Origin: Singulisphaera sp. GP187
GTDB lineage: Bacteria > Planctomycetota > Planctomycetia > Gemmatales > Gemmataceae
Assembly: GCA_945905925.1 (NCBI GenBank)
Contig: CAMDQN010000035.1
Coordinates: 1-50,838 of the forward strand
Direction of reading: 5' to 3'
DNA length: 50,838 bases
Part shown: positions 25,954-35,442 of the stretch, one piece after another
Position numbering within the stretch: position 1 is the stretch's first letter
Layout of the letters: each line of letters begins with the position of its first letter
The notes under the pieces: generated by a model
Seen by the model: only the letters and a program-made list of their open reading frames with translations
Databases searched by the model: none
Told to the model about the DNA's origin: nothing
Translations under genes and position numbers: made by a program

Positions 25954-27333
25954 TCAGGAAATGAGAGCGTCGATGGCCTTGCCCTTCGAGAGCGTAAACG
26001 GCCGTCCGCCCTGATCGTGTTCTTCCTTCGAACTGTCGATGCCGAGGCAGTGGTAGATGGTCGCAGTGAAGTCGGCCGGGGTGACCGGGTTGCTCACGGG
26101 GCGACCGGCGATCTTGTCGCTCGCGCCGTACACCTGCCCGCCCTTGATGCCGCCGCCCGCGAACAACACGCTGTAACACTCCGGCCAGTGCTCGCGGCCC
26201 GCGTTACTCTTCGTGATCTTTGGCGACCGCCCGAACTCCGCTGCCACCACCACAAGCGTTTCGTCCAGTTTCCCGGCCGCGTCGAGGTCGGTCATCAAGG
26301 CGTGGAACGCCTTGTCGAACGGCGGAACCAGATCGTCCTTGTGAGCGGTGAAGTTGTTCCAGTGCGTGTCCCACGCGAACCCGTTGATGCCCTGCGTCCG
26401 CTGCCAGTTACATTGTACCAGCCGCACACCGGCATCTAAGAGTCGCTTCCCGAGCATCACCGACTGACCAAAAAGGTTGCGGCCGTAACGTTCTCGCTCT
26501 TTCGCCGGTGCGCCCGCGAGATCGACGGCTTTTCGCACCGCGTCCGACGAGATGACTTCCACCGCCTTCGCTTGTGAGTCCTTGATGGTGCCGCTCGCGG
26601 CCAGACCGTTGAGCGACTTCGTTTCGAGGTTCAGTTGATCGACTAACGAGAGCCGGCGCTTCAACGCGTCGGGCGATTCGTTCGCGACGAGTGGGATGTG
26701 ATCCAACTTGAAGTCGTCGTCGTTTGGGTTGCCGCCGGTGTAGAGTGGGTCGTACTTCGAGCCGAGCGCGCCGGCGAACTGCCCGGAACGGCGCCCGCCG
26801 GCCACGTCCATGCGGTGCGGGACGATGGCCCACGCCGGGAGTGGGCTTTTGCCCGGCGCGATCTTCGCCACGCACGCGCCCATGTGGGGCATGTCCTGGC
26901 GGTTCATGTTGTTCACTTCGGGCACGCCGCCCGGGTACTGATAACCAGTAAACATCCAGTACGACCCGCGACCGTGGTCGTTGTGCTCGTGCCACATGGT
27001 GCGCACAAGCGCCGACTTGTGCATCCACTTCGCGGCGTTGGGGAGCAATTCGGAGAACCGCACGCCGGGCAGAGTGGTTTGAATTGTGGTGAACGGCCCG
27101 CGAATATCGTCTGGCGCGTCCGGCTTCGGGTCGAACGTGTCGAGTTGTGCCGGGCCGCCGCTCAGGTACAGGATGATGCAGTTCTTCGCTTGACCGAAGC
27201 TCTTGGGCTTTGCGCCGGCCGCACGTGCCGAGTTTGTCGGAAGCATGGGAAGCGTCAACCCGCCGAGCGCGACCCCGCCGACGCGAAGCAGTTCGCGGCG
27301 GTCCAGTGACGACGAACCCCACAGATTCAGCAT
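25954..27333 (-). CDS. DUF1501 protein, Tat-exported
   Basis: 459-aa protein. The ATG at 27333 begins a twin-arginine signal (LDRRELLRVGGVALGG; R12-R13). The body has the DUF1501 hallmarks: CIILYLSGGPAQLDTFDPKP near the start, HNDHGRGSYWMFTGY, GRSPKITKSNAGREHWPECY, and a C-terminal DFTATIYHCLGID. The family is related to alkaline phosphatase/sulfatase folds and is abundant in planctomycetes, with no established reaction. DUF1501 genes usually neighbour DUF1549/DUF1553 cytochrome-like genes; here those lie across a 203-nt divergent gap, behind the PPC-domain gene. Confidence 0.9.
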   Translation of the reverse strand: MLNLWGSSSLDRRELLRVGGVALGGLTLPMLPTNSARAAGAKPKSFGQAKNCIILYLSGGPAQLDTFDPKPDAPDDIRGPFTTIQTTLPGVRFSELLPNAAKWMHKSALVRTMWHEHNDHGRGSYWMFTGYQYPGGVPEVNNMNRQDMPHMGACVAKIAPGKSPLPAWAIVPHRMDVAGGRRSGQFAGALGSKYDPLYTGGNPNDDDFKLDHIPLVANESPDALKRRLSLVDQLNLETKSLNGLAASGTIKDSQAKAVEVISSDAVRKAVDLAGAPAKERERYGRNLFGQSVMLGKRLLDAGVRLVQCNWQRTQGINGFAWDTHWNNFTAHKDDLVPPFDKAFHALMTDLDAAGKLDETLVVVAAEFGRSPKITKSNAGREHWPECYSVLFAGGGIKGGQVYGASDKIAGRPVSNPVTPADFTATIYHCLGIDSSKEEHDQGGRPFTLSKGKAIDALIS

Positions 27334-27345
27334 GATTTGTATCCT

Positions 27346-27370
27346 GCGAGCGGGGGGCGTAAGCCCCCTG
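27346..27370. repeat. Family-2 palindrome upstream of the DUF1501 gene
   Basis: GCGAGCGGGGGGCGTAAGCCCCCTG unit thirteen bases upstream of the DUF1501 start codon, within the divergent gap, so it lies in the 5' leader of that gene. Confidence 0.75.
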
Positions 27371-27536
27371 ATACTTTGGCGTGCGCAGTGGCAGCGAAAA
27401 CCGGCGTGCAATCGATCTCCGCCAAGTGTACCATACAACAAGTCGATCCCGCCAGCGGTTTTCCGGCCAGTTTACATCGCCCGGGTCGAACGCTAAACCG
27501 GCTACTTGTTACCGTCACGTTTCCCAAAGTTGCGCC

Positions 27537-29888
27537 ATGCGATACACCCTCGTCGTCCTCGCCGCTCTCAGTTTTCCACTTGCTGCGAGCGCGCAAGGGT
27601 TCGTCGAGAGCGTGTCGCCGCCGGTGGTAGAACGCGGGAAAACCACGCGCGTCACCTTCGCCGGGAAGGGCCTCGGCCTTGGCCTCGACGTGTGGCACGC
27701 GCTCCCGAAGGGGGCACTGAGTGCGAAGCCGGTGTCGAGCGAACCGGGGAAACTCGTGTTCGACATTACTCTGAACGCAGATGCACCTGTGGGTGTGTGT
27801 GGGCTGCGAATCGCGACCCGCGACGGGCTCACGAACACAGTGCTGTTTCACGTCGAAGACCTCCCCGTCAAGGCAATCGCCGCAGGTGACAAGCCGGTGT
27901 CACTCGCACTGCCGACGTGCGTGTGTGGCACGTTCCGCGAAAGCACCCTCGACCGCTACACAATCACCGTGAGCGCGAACGAGCGAGTGAGCTTTGAATG
28001 CGTGTCGAACCGACTCGGCAAGGACGCGGACCCGCTACTCAGCATTCGCGACGACACTGGCAAGTTCGTCCTCGAACGCGACAACAATCCCGGACTGTAC
28101 TTCGACTTCCGCTTCTCGCACACGTTCGAGAAGGCCGGGACGTACACACTCGAACTGCGCGACGCGCGATTGAAGGCGAGTGAGCATCACCACTACATCC
28201 TTCGCGTGGGCAAGTTTCCGGCGGATCGCGTCGCGGTGCCTTCGGCCGTGGCGGTCCCGGATCGACTCGCGAGTACATTCTTCCATCAGGTCAAGCGTCC
28301 AGGTGACGCCGGTTCCGCGTGGCTCCCGGTCGCGACCGCCGAAGGGCCGGTGACGGTTGCGTGCGACTTCGACGCGGCGCGTGACACTGCACTGTCACAG
28401 GCAACGAGTGGCCCGGTTCACGTTGCCTATCTCATGTCGCCGCTTCGAGGGAACCCGTTCCTCGCGCTCGACCGATCGATTGTGGTCGGCAACATCCAGG
28501 CGACACCCGCGGTCGTGCCGGGCGTGTTGTGCGGCGTGCTGAAGCAACCCGGTCGCAGGCAGGTGTTCGCGGTGCAACTGGAGAAGGGACAACGCATCTT
28601 TGTGCGCGCCGAAGCGAAGACGCTGAACTCGCCCGCGGACTTGGAACTGACGATTGTTGATCGCACCGGACGCGAGCAGCGCCGCGGCCAGGACAAGCCC
28701 GACGGCACCGAAACGTCGCTCGACTTCACCGCAACTGTGCCCGGCACTTACGGCATCGTGGTGCGCGACACCTTGCGCGACGGCAGCGACGCGCACGCGT
28801 ACCGCATCACGGTGCGGGCCGAACCGTTCCCGCCCTCGATCACGGCGGAAGTGGAAGGGTTGACCGTGCCGCAAGGGAACTACCAGATCGTGCCGCTGGC
28901 CGTCGCGCGCAACGGCAGCGTCGGGCCGATCAAACTCTCGCTTCTGGGCGCGCCGAGCGGCTTGAAACTCACGCCGGACACGATCAGTGAAACCGAGAAC
29001 ACGATCGTGTGTCATCTCGAAGCCGACGGCACAACCTCGGTCGGGATTCACACGGTACAGATTGTTGGTGAGTGTGCCGGCGAGAAGTTCCTCGTTCACA
29101 CGCGGCCCTTGATCGACAAGCGGTATCAGAACGTAGATCTCATCCCGATTGCGCTGCGCGAGGATCAGACACGCGTGCCGCCGGCGCTGACGGACCGCTT
29201 CGCGGTGCAGATCACGCCGCCAAGCCCGTTCGCATTTGAACTGCCCGAGAAGACGGTCTCGCTGCCGCGATACCAGACCGCTCCGATTCCGGTGGTGACG
29301 ACGCGCGTCGCCGGGTTCGACGGCCCGATCTCGTTCTCCGCGACCGGCGGACAACTCGCCGGCAAGAACGAGGGCCGCACCCGCGTGTACGCCGAGTTCC
29401 CGGACCTAACCGCGAAGCAACTCGGCGGGAACGGCGAGGTCGTGTCGAAGATTCTCTCCAACATCAGCAAGGCACGCATCGAAGTGACCGCCACGGGCAC
29501 GCATCAGGGGCGCCGCGTCACGCTGACCCGCACCTTCGAGTTGGATCTGGGCTATGCGTACAAGTTGACGACCGACACGCCGAAGGTGGCGTTGTTGCCT
29601 GGCGAGTCCGCGAAGGTGAAACTCACGGTGACCCGCGTGAAGACGTTCGACGGTCCGGTCACGCTCCACCTGAACAACATGCCGGGACTCGACGCACCGG
29701 ACGCGGTGACGATTCCGAAGGGGCAAACGTCGGTCGAGTTTGAAGTGAAGGCGATGGCCGACGCGCAGGCGCGCAAGCAGAACTGGCAGTTCACCGCGAC
29801 CGCCGACGTGGGCGGGTTCGAGGAGGAGCAGCGCGCGTCGCCGGTCGAGATCGAGATCAAGAAGGTGGAAGTGCCGAAGAAGAAGTAG
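27537..29888 (+). CDS. Exported PPC-domain protein
   Basis: 783-aa protein. The frame is open upstream, but the ATG at 27537 starts a signal peptide (MRYTLVVLAALSFPLAASA/QG). The N-terminal segment (VESVSPPVVERGKTTRVTFAGKGLG) is an IPT/TIG-like fold. Bacterial pre-peptidase C-terminal (PPC)-type beta-sandwiches follow at about 150-235 (DRYTITVSANERVSFEC, AGTYTLELRD) and 325-430 (GRRQVFAVQLEKGQRIFV, PGTYGIVVRD). The remaining half is further Ig-like strands. No protease domain is present. Proteins of this layout usually accompany DUF1549/DUF1553 genes in planctomycetes, as here. Confidence 0.8.
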   Translation: MRYTLVVLAALSFPLAASAQGFVESVSPPVVERGKTTRVTFAGKGLGLGLDVWHALPKGALSAKPVSSEPGKLVFDITLNADAPVGVCGLRIATRDGLTNTVLFHVEDLPVKAIAAGDKPVSLALPTCVCGTFRESTLDRYTITVSANERVSFECVSNRLGKDADPLLSIRDDTGKFVLERDNNPGLYFDFRFSHTFEKAGTYTLELRDARLKASEHHHYILRVGKFPADRVAVPSAVAVPDRLASTFFHQVKRPGDAGSAWLPVATAEGPVTVACDFDAARDTALSQATSGPVHVAYLMSPLRGNPFLALDRSIVVGNIQATPAVVPGVLCGVLKQPGRRQVFAVQLEKGQRIFVRAEAKTLNSPADLELTIVDRTGREQRRGQDKPDGTETSLDFTATVPGTYGIVVRDTLRDGSDAHAYRITVRAEPFPPSITAEVEGLTVPQGNYQIVPLAVARNGSVGPIKLSLLGAPSGLKLTPDTISETENTIVCHLEADGTTSVGIHTVQIVGECAGEKFLVHTRPLIDKRYQNVDLIPIALREDQTRVPPALTDRFAVQITPPSPFAFELPEKTVSLPRYQTAPIPVVTTRVAGFDGPISFSATGGQLAGKNEGRTRVYAEFPDLTAKQLGGNGEVVSKILSNISKARIEVTATGTHQGRRVTLTRTFELDLGYAYKLTTDTPKVALLPGESAKVKLTVTRVKTFDGPVTLHLNNMPGLDAPDAVTIPKGQTSVEFEVKAMADAQARKQNWQFTATADVGGFEEEQRASPVEIEIKKVEVPKKK

Positions 29889-29985
29889 AAGAACCTAACC
29901 CCAACCCCCTTCCCTCAGAACGAAGGGGGAGACGACAGACGACAGTTCTTAGCCCCTCCCTTCATAGGGAAGGGGTTGGGGAGGG
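29887..29985. repeat. Family-1 C/G-run palindromic repeat
   Basis: Two opposed units, each with internal symmetry (CCCAACCCCCTTCCCT with CGAAGGGGG; CCCCTCCCTTCATAGGGAAG with GGGTTGGGGAGGGG), fill the 115-nt gap between the PPC-domain gene and the DUF1549 gene. The element begins directly at the stop codon. Confidence 0.7.
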
Positions 29986-30003
29986 GTCGCTGAAGAGGTA
30001 TCA

Positions 30004-32163
30004 ATGCTTCGCGCCGTTGCTCTTCTGGTTGTTGCGATTGCGCCCTCGGTGGTTCGCGCCGACGAACCGGTGCCCACCTCGTTCCGCACGGACGTGATCG
30101 CGGCTTTGTCGCGCGTCGGGTGCAACTCCGGCGCGTGCCACGGGTCGCCACAGGGGAAAAACGGCTTCCGGCTGTCGCTCCGCGGGCAAGACCCGGATCT
30201 CGACATCGCCACGCTCACGAAGGAACTGAGCGGGCGCCGCGTGAACCGCCAAGCACCGGAAGATAGCCTCGTATTGCTGAAGGCAAGTGGCCGCGTGTCG
30301 CACGGCGGCGGGCAACTGTTCGGACGCGACCACGCCGCTTACACGACAATTGCGAAGTGGATTCAGGAAGGCGCGAAGGACGACAAACCTTCGCCATTAG
30401 CGAAGATCGTTGTGACGCCGGACGCGAAGCGCCTCGATCCCGCGAACCCGGCGCAGCAACTCACCGCGACCGCGCACTTCAAGGACGGCACTTCGCGCGA
30501 TGTCACCGCGCTCACGGTGTTCACCACGAACGACACCGCCGCGAAGGTCACACCCGAGGGCCGCGTCACATTCGTGCGCACTGGCGAAGCGTCGGTGCTG
30601 GCGCGTTATCTCACGGGCATCACGAGCGTGCGGCTCTCGTTCGTGCAGCCCGACGCGAAGTTCGCGTTCCGCGCCCCGGTTGCGAACAACTTCATCGACA
30701 CTGCGGTGTTCGCCAAGCAGAAGGATATGCAACTGCTCCCGGCTGCGGTGTGCAGCGACGACGTGTTCCTGCGCCGTGTGTTCCTCGACGCCATCGGCAC
30801 TTTGCCCACACCGGAAGAAGCCGCAAAGTTCCTCGACTCGCAGGAGAAAGACAAGCGCGCGAAGCTAATCGACGCGCTGTTGGATCGCGAAGAGTTCGGG
30901 TACTTCTGGGCGTTGAAGTGGGCCGACGTGCTTCGCGGCAGCCCGGTCACGATCAGCGAGCGCGGCGTTCACAGTTTCCACCGCTATCTCGTGCGAAGCG
31001 TCGCGGACGACAAGCCGCTCACAACACTCGCGCGCGAACTGCTCACCGGTAGCGGCAACACGCTCCACAAACCGGCCGCGAACTTCTACCGCGTCGCGCG
31101 CACGCCGGAAGAAGCTGCCGAAGCCGCGGCTCAGCTCTTCCTGGGCGTGCGTGTACAGTGCGCCCGGTGCCACAGCCACCCGTTCGAGAACATCACGCAA
31201 ACCGACTACTACGGCCTCGCGGCGTTCTTCGCGCGTGTGCAACTCAAAGGCGCGCAGTTCGGCCTCGATGACGAGATTGTGTACACGCAAGCGAATCGCG
31301 AGTTGAACAACCCGATCACGCGAAAGCCACAACCGCCGCAAGCCTTCGGCTGGGTTGCGCCAGCCACCGGGCCGGACGGCGACCGGCGCGATCATCTCGC
31401 CGACTGGCTCACCGACTCGAAGAACAAGTTCTTCGCGCCCTCGGTGGCGAACCGCGTTTGGTTCCACCTGCTCGGGAAGGGAATCGTCGATCCGGTGGAC
31501 GACTTCCGCGACACCAACCCGCCATCGAACCCGGAACTGCTGAGCGCGCTCGCGGCCGAGTTCGTGAAGGGTGGATACAAGTTGAAACCGCTCGTGCGCG
31601 TGATCCTGAATTCGCATACCTATCAACTCGCGAGCGAAGCCCCGGAGCAGTCGGCGTTCGCGGCCGACCCCGAACGCTACTTCGTGAAGGCGTCGGTACG
31701 CATGTTGACCGCGGAACAGATTCTCGACGCGGTCAGCGGCGCGACCGGGGTGCCAGAGAAGTTCAAGGGCTACCCAGCGGGCACGCGTGCGATCGCGCTT
31801 CCCGACGGCACCCTGAACCACCCGTTCCTGACGGCGTTCGCAAAACCGGTGCGCGACGTGATTTGCGAGTGCGCCCGTGAGGACGACCCGGCACTACCGC
31901 AGGTGCTTCACATGTTGAACAACGCCGGCGTGCTGGGGAAGGTGAAGAGTGCCGATGGCCGCGTCACGAGTTGGGTGAAGGCTGGCAAGGACGACGCGTG
32001 GATCGTGGAACGCGTCTACCTCGCAACGCTGAGCCGACGCCCAACGGCGCGCGAGAAGGAGCTTGTCGCGGCGCACCTTGCCTCCGCAAAGGACCGCGCG
32101 ACCGGGCTTCAGGATGTGCAGCACGCACTCCTGAACCTCAACGAGTTCTTGTTGCGGCACTGA
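30004..32163 (+). CDS. DUF1549/DUF1553 (PSCyt2/PSD1) protein with heme-like motifs
   Basis: 719-aa exported protein (signal MLRAVALLVVAIAPSVV, cleavage near VRA/DE). Order: a cytochrome-like N-terminal segment with C40-NSGA-C45-H46 (CX4CH, not the canonical CXXCH); a BIG2-like Ig domain at about 140-218; DUF1549 at about 225-425, containing C386-A-R-C389-H390, a canonical c-type heme site; DUF1553 at about 460-700 (FAPSVANRVWFHLLGKGIVDPVDDFRD). Such proteins are typical of planctomycetes and are thought to be periplasmic; the electron-transfer role is inferred from the motifs. The strong hairpin at 32177 ends the gene. Confidence 0.9.
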   Translation: MLRAVALLVVAIAPSVVRADEPVPTSFRTDVIAALSRVGCNSGACHGSPQGKNGFRLSLRGQDPDLDIATLTKELSGRRVNRQAPEDSLVLLKASGRVSHGGGQLFGRDHAAYTTIAKWIQEGAKDDKPSPLAKIVVTPDAKRLDPANPAQQLTATAHFKDGTSRDVTALTVFTTNDTAAKVTPEGRVTFVRTGEASVLARYLTGITSVRLSFVQPDAKFAFRAPVANNFIDTAVFAKQKDMQLLPAAVCSDDVFLRRVFLDAIGTLPTPEEAAKFLDSQEKDKRAKLIDALLDREEFGYFWALKWADVLRGSPVTISERGVHSFHRYLVRSVADDKPLTTLARELLTGSGNTLHKPAANFYRVARTPEEAAEAAAQLFLGVRVQCARCHSHPFENITQTDYYGLAAFFARVQLKGAQFGLDDEIVYTQANRELNNPITRKPQPPQAFGWVAPATGPDGDRRDHLADWLTDSKNKFFAPSVANRVWFHLLGKGIVDPVDDFRDTNPPSNPELLSALAAEFVKGGYKLKPLVRVILNSHTYQLASEAPEQSAFAADPERYFVKASVRMLTAEQILDAVSGATGVPEKFKGYPAGTRAIALPDGTLNHPFLTAFAKPVRDVICECAREDDPALPQVLHMLNNAGVLGKVKSADGRVTSWVKAGKDDAWIVERVYLATLSRRPTAREKELVAAHLASAKDRATGLQDVQHALLNLNEFLLRH

Positions 32164-32176
32164 TCGCGACGATCAA

Positions 32177-32220
32177 AACACACGAACCCCGCACGCAAAA
32201 GCGTGCGGGGTTCGTGTGTT
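32177..32220. terminator. Bidirectional terminator
   Basis: Perfect 20-bp stem (32177-32196 with 32201-32220), AAAA loop, A-rich and T-rich flanks. It lies between the converging DUF1549/1553 and S8 protease genes. Confidence 0.9.
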
Positions 32221-32263
32221 TCGGCAAGTCGGAAGCAGCCCCGCTCGCGCGGGGCATTCGACT

Positions 32264-34801
32264 TCACTCCGCGTCGCCGGAGAAGAAATCGCCGGAGTCG
32301 GAGCCGGTATCTTCCGATGTCGGCGGGAAGTAGAGCGTGGCAATCGCGACGGCATGTGGTTCGCTGAAATCGGCGCGGGCCGCCGGGCGCCAATCGCGGT
32401 TCGTGTAGCTCATGACCTCGTCCGACCGCACCGCATACTCGCGGCGAGCGGCTTCCGGCGATAGCCACGACATCGAGCTGTCGCCGCTCGTGGTGTCGTC
32501 GATGATGGTGAGCGGCGAAGAGATTTCACGAACCGGTTCACTCGATGCGACCACGATCGGCGCCGCGTCGAATTCGAACGCATCGATCCCAATCACTTCG
32601 CCCGCGAACGCGAATTCATCACTGGCGAATGTCGGTTCGTCGAGGAAGCCGAGCGCCCGCGCGCTCCCGCTCCCAATCGCACTGCCGATGGTTCCGTTCA
32701 CGACCATCGACCATGCAGTCAAACTCCCGGTGTCACGGCTCGCCACGTCGCTCACCTTCAGTGTCCACACGCCCTGGGTACTCCGCCCGTCGAACGCGGA
32801 GAGCAGGTTTCCGGTCGTATTCTCGATCTTGAACGAGCCGCTAAACGGGGCCGCGCCGTTCGCGATTCCGACCGTCGCCTCGTCGTCGAAGACGGTGTTG
32901 GTGAGGTTATTGGCGCTCCCGCCGCGCCGGTTGAACAGCGTCACCGTTTTGCCGGCCACGCCGTTCACCGTGGGCGAAGTCAGCGTGATAACCAGATCGC
33001 CGTCGTAGGTGTGTGTGAGAGCGACCTTCACGTTCAGGTCGGCGATCTGCACGTTTTCGGAAACGTTAATGGTCGAGGTCGTCGTCTGAAGATCCCTGAT
33101 TGCCAGCGGCAGCCCGGTCGCGGAGAACGTGCGGTTCACGTTCAGTACCAGACTCCCGGTCGCGGTGAACCGGTCGGCCGTCGTCTCGCCCGCGATCCCG
33201 TTGCCGTTCTGGTCCATTGACTTGCCGGCCGTGCTCTGAATGTTCGGCCCGAATACCAGCGAGTAGGTACCCGCGACGGTCCGCGCGCCGAACCCGATGT
33301 CGAACTGCGTGCCCGCCGTACCAACCGGCGTGACGGTGTAGTTCGCGGCGATCGCGCCGCTCGGTCCGGTAAAGCTCACGATGTCCGCAGAGGTGAAGGA
33401 ACTCGCGGTGATGGCCTTGTCGAAGGTGACCCGCACCTTGTCGAGTTGCGTCGCGGTGGTGCCGCTGTAGACTGCGGTGACCACCTTCGGACCGGACACC
33501 ACGGGTGGGCTTGTGGTCGCGAACATGTTCGCGACGTTGAGCCGACCACCGGTCGCGACCTTCCCGCTCAACCCGGCGACCGGGTCCACGGACGACTTCA
33601 GCTTGTTGATCACCTCGGTGTAGGTGAGACTCGGGTTCGCGTTCCAGTAGAGTGCGATCGCGCCGGCGACGTGTGGGGCCGCCATCGAGGTGCCGCTGAA
33701 ACTGCTGTACGTATTGCCCGGCGTGGTGCTGAGGATGCTCACGCCCGGAGCCGCGAGCGTTACGGAACTGGCGCCGAAGTTCGAGAAACTCGCGAGCGCG
33801 TCGGTGCTGCCCGTGGCCGCGACCGTGACCACATTGTTGAAGCTCTGGATGTAGCTCGCGGGGTAGCTCGCGGTCGTATCGATGTTCTGGCCGTCGTTGC
33901 CGGCCGCGGCGACGAAGATGTGACCCGCCGTTCGCGCTCGTCCGATGGCCGCAGCCATCGTGGTGCTGTACCCGCCGCCGCCCCAACTGTTGTTCGACAC
34001 CTTCGCGCCGTGCGTCACCGCGTAATCGAGGGACAAAACCGCGTTGCTGATCGCGCCGCTGCCGTCGGCGCCGAGGAACTTCAGCGCCATGATCTTGGCG
34101 GACCAGTTCACGCCGGCCACGCCGATGCCGTTGTTGCCAACCGCGCCGATGGTGCCGGCAACGTGCGTGCCGTGGTTGTTGTCGTCGAATGGGTTGCCGT
34201 CGCCGTTGGCGAAGTCGGCCCCGAAGATGTCGTCGATAAGACCGTTGCCGTCGTTGTCGAGGCCGTCGGCGGTCTCGCCGGGGTTCCGCCACATGTTTGC
34301 AGCGAGGTCGGGGTGGTTGTAATCGACGCCGCTGTCGATGACCGCGACGACGAAGTTCCCGCCGGTGGTCGTGTTCCACGCGGTAGGCGCGCCGATCTTG
34401 GTCATGCCGTACAGCGAGGGGTACGACGGGTCGTTGGGCGTTCGTTGGAGCCGCACGACTTCGTCCGGGGCGGCGCTCTCGACACCGGAGAACGAGTTGT
34501 AGAACGTCACTGCGGAGCCAAGATCGGTGCCAGCCGTCAGCGTCACGCTGTAGATGCCGAAACCGAGCGATTTCACGCCGGCCGCGAACGGTGTCGCCGC
34601 CAGTGCCGTGGCGTCGGACGCGGTGTTGGTTACGGCGTCCATGACCACGTTCACGCGGTCACCCACGACGGCCCCGGTCGCTACGAGTTCCGGCAGCGCG
34701 ACACTCGCGAGGTCGTCGAGTTTGGCGGGCGTGGTGCGGTCTTCGAGCACCTCCACGGCGAGGTGCGCGCGGCCAAGCCGCGATCGGTCAGGGAATCCCA
34801 T
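32264..34801 (-). CDS. Large subtilisin-like (S8) protease with P-domain
   Basis: 845-aa protein starting at the ATG at 34801 with AAAGGG upstream. There is no classical signal peptide; instead it opens with a LAVEVLEDRTTPA segment (about 14-26), the LEPR/LEDR-type N-terminal motif known from exported planctomycete proteins. The S8 catalytic residues are all visible: D156 (VAVIDSGVD), H210 (NNHGTHVAGT), N302 (AAAGND), S372 (SGTSMAAPHVAG). A calcium-type loop DNDGNGLIDD lies between D156 and H210. A beta-rich segment (about 435-555) leads to a proprotein-convertase P-domain (about 560-703, HTYDGDLVITLTSP). The acidic tail from 720 to 845 has no recognised domain. Confidence 0.92.
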   Translation of the reverse strand: MGFPDRSRLGRAHLAVEVLEDRTTPAKLDDLASVALPELVATGAVVGDRVNVVMDAVTNTASDATALAATPFAAGVKSLGFGIYSVTLTAGTDLGSAVTFYNSFSGVESAAPDEVVRLQRTPNDPSYPSLYGMTKIGAPTAWNTTTGGNFVVAVIDSGVDYNHPDLAANMWRNPGETADGLDNDGNGLIDDIFGADFANGDGNPFDDNNHGTHVAGTIGAVGNNGIGVAGVNWSAKIMALKFLGADGSGAISNAVLSLDYAVTHGAKVSNNSWGGGGYSTTMAAAIGRARTAGHIFVAAAGNDGQNIDTTASYPASYIQSFNNVVTVAATGSTDALASFSNFGASSVTLAAPGVSILSTTPGNTYSSFSGTSMAAPHVAGAIALYWNANPSLTYTEVINKLKSSVDPVAGLSGKVATGGRLNVANMFATTSPPVVSGPKVVTAVYSGTTATQLDKVRVTFDKAITASSFTSADIVSFTGPSGAIAANYTVTPVGTAGTQFDIGFGARTVAGTYSLVFGPNIQSTAGKSMDQNGNGIAGETTADRFTATGSLVLNVNRTFSATGLPLAIRDLQTTTSTINVSENVQIADLNVKVALTHTYDGDLVITLTSPTVNGVAGKTVTLFNRRGGSANNLTNTVFDDEATVGIANGAAPFSGSFKIENTTGNLLSAFDGRSTQGVWTLKVSDVASRDTGSLTAWSMVVNGTIGSAIGSGSARALGFLDEPTFASDEFAFAGEVIGIDAFEFDAAPIVVASSEPVREISSPLTIIDDTTSGDSSMSWLSPEAARREYAVRSDEVMSYTNRDWRPAARADFSEPHAVAIATLYFPPTSEDTGSDSGDFFSGDAE

Positions 34802-34886
34802 GCTCGACCCTTTCAAAAATGAGACGTGTTGAGTCGGAACGAGCGGGCGACGGTTGCACGTCGAAGGGGCGCCCTGATCATTCGCC

Positions 34887-34916
34887 ATTCTTACCTGATT
34901 GATTCGTTCGTGCCAA
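34887..34916 (-). promoter_or_regulatory. Candidate promoter of the S8 protease gene
   Basis: Minus strand: TTGGCA (34911-34916, five of six), an 18-nt spacer and AAGAAT (34887-34892, four of six), in an AT-richer part of the 34802-35151 gap. This gap holds no ORF with gene-like composition. The leader would be about 80 nt. Confidence 0.3.
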
Positions 34917-35151
34917 GCACACGGATGCAAAGTTTTGGAAAAGGCCCGTCGCGGTGTCGGGAAACGCGACGATCGGAGGAGGCGAGTGGAGATGTTTTTA
35001 TTTTTATTCTTGTGTGAGTGCCGCGACCAACCGACCCAAGCGCGCACGGTGGGGCGCCGTGTAGCGAGATGAAGCGAGTTATTGTCGTGGAGGTTTGGTC
35101 ACTTCACGAACGGGTTGGTCCGCCGTTCGGTTCCCGCACGTTTCCAACGGT

Positions 35152-35442
35152 TCACGCCTTTGGCGCGAGGTTCGGGTTGAAGAACACCATCTTCCACGGG
35201 CGCACGGTCCACTTGAGGAACACGCTGGCCGCGTGGAACGGGTCCGCCTTCATCAGCGTCTCGACCGCTTCCGGCGTTTCGGCTTCGTAGATGATGAGCG
35301 CACCGTAACCGTCTTCGGTCGGACCGCTCGCAAAGAGCTGGTTCTTCTCGACGAGGCTTGTCAGGTATGCGCGGTGCGCTGGACGATGGGCTTCGACCAA
35401 CGCTCGGTCCTGGCTGTACTCGATGATGGCTGCGTATTTCAC
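35152..35442 (-). CDS. YciI-family protein
   Basis: 96-aa ferredoxin-like-fold protein. It opens MKYAAIIEYSQDRALVEAHR, then LFASGPTEDGYGALIIYEAE and DPFHAASVFLKWTVRPW, the usual YCII pattern with a His near the start (H19) and the DPF motif. Proteins of this family are small, probably enzymatic or regulatory, and of unknown substrate. Its ATG overlaps the stop region of the upstream DUF6580 gene by 4 nt, so the two are translationally coupled. Confidence 0.85.
   Translation of the reverse strand: MKYAAIIEYSQDRALVEAHRPAHRAYLTSLVEKNQLFASGPTEDGYGALIIYEAETPEAVETLMKADPFHAASVFLKWTVRPWKMVFFNPNLAPKA

Noticed and set aside
33446-34822. Rightward 458-aa frame opposite the S8 protease
   Set aside because: Antisense to a gene with a complete catalytic triad; low-complexity Arg/Val/Gly composition.
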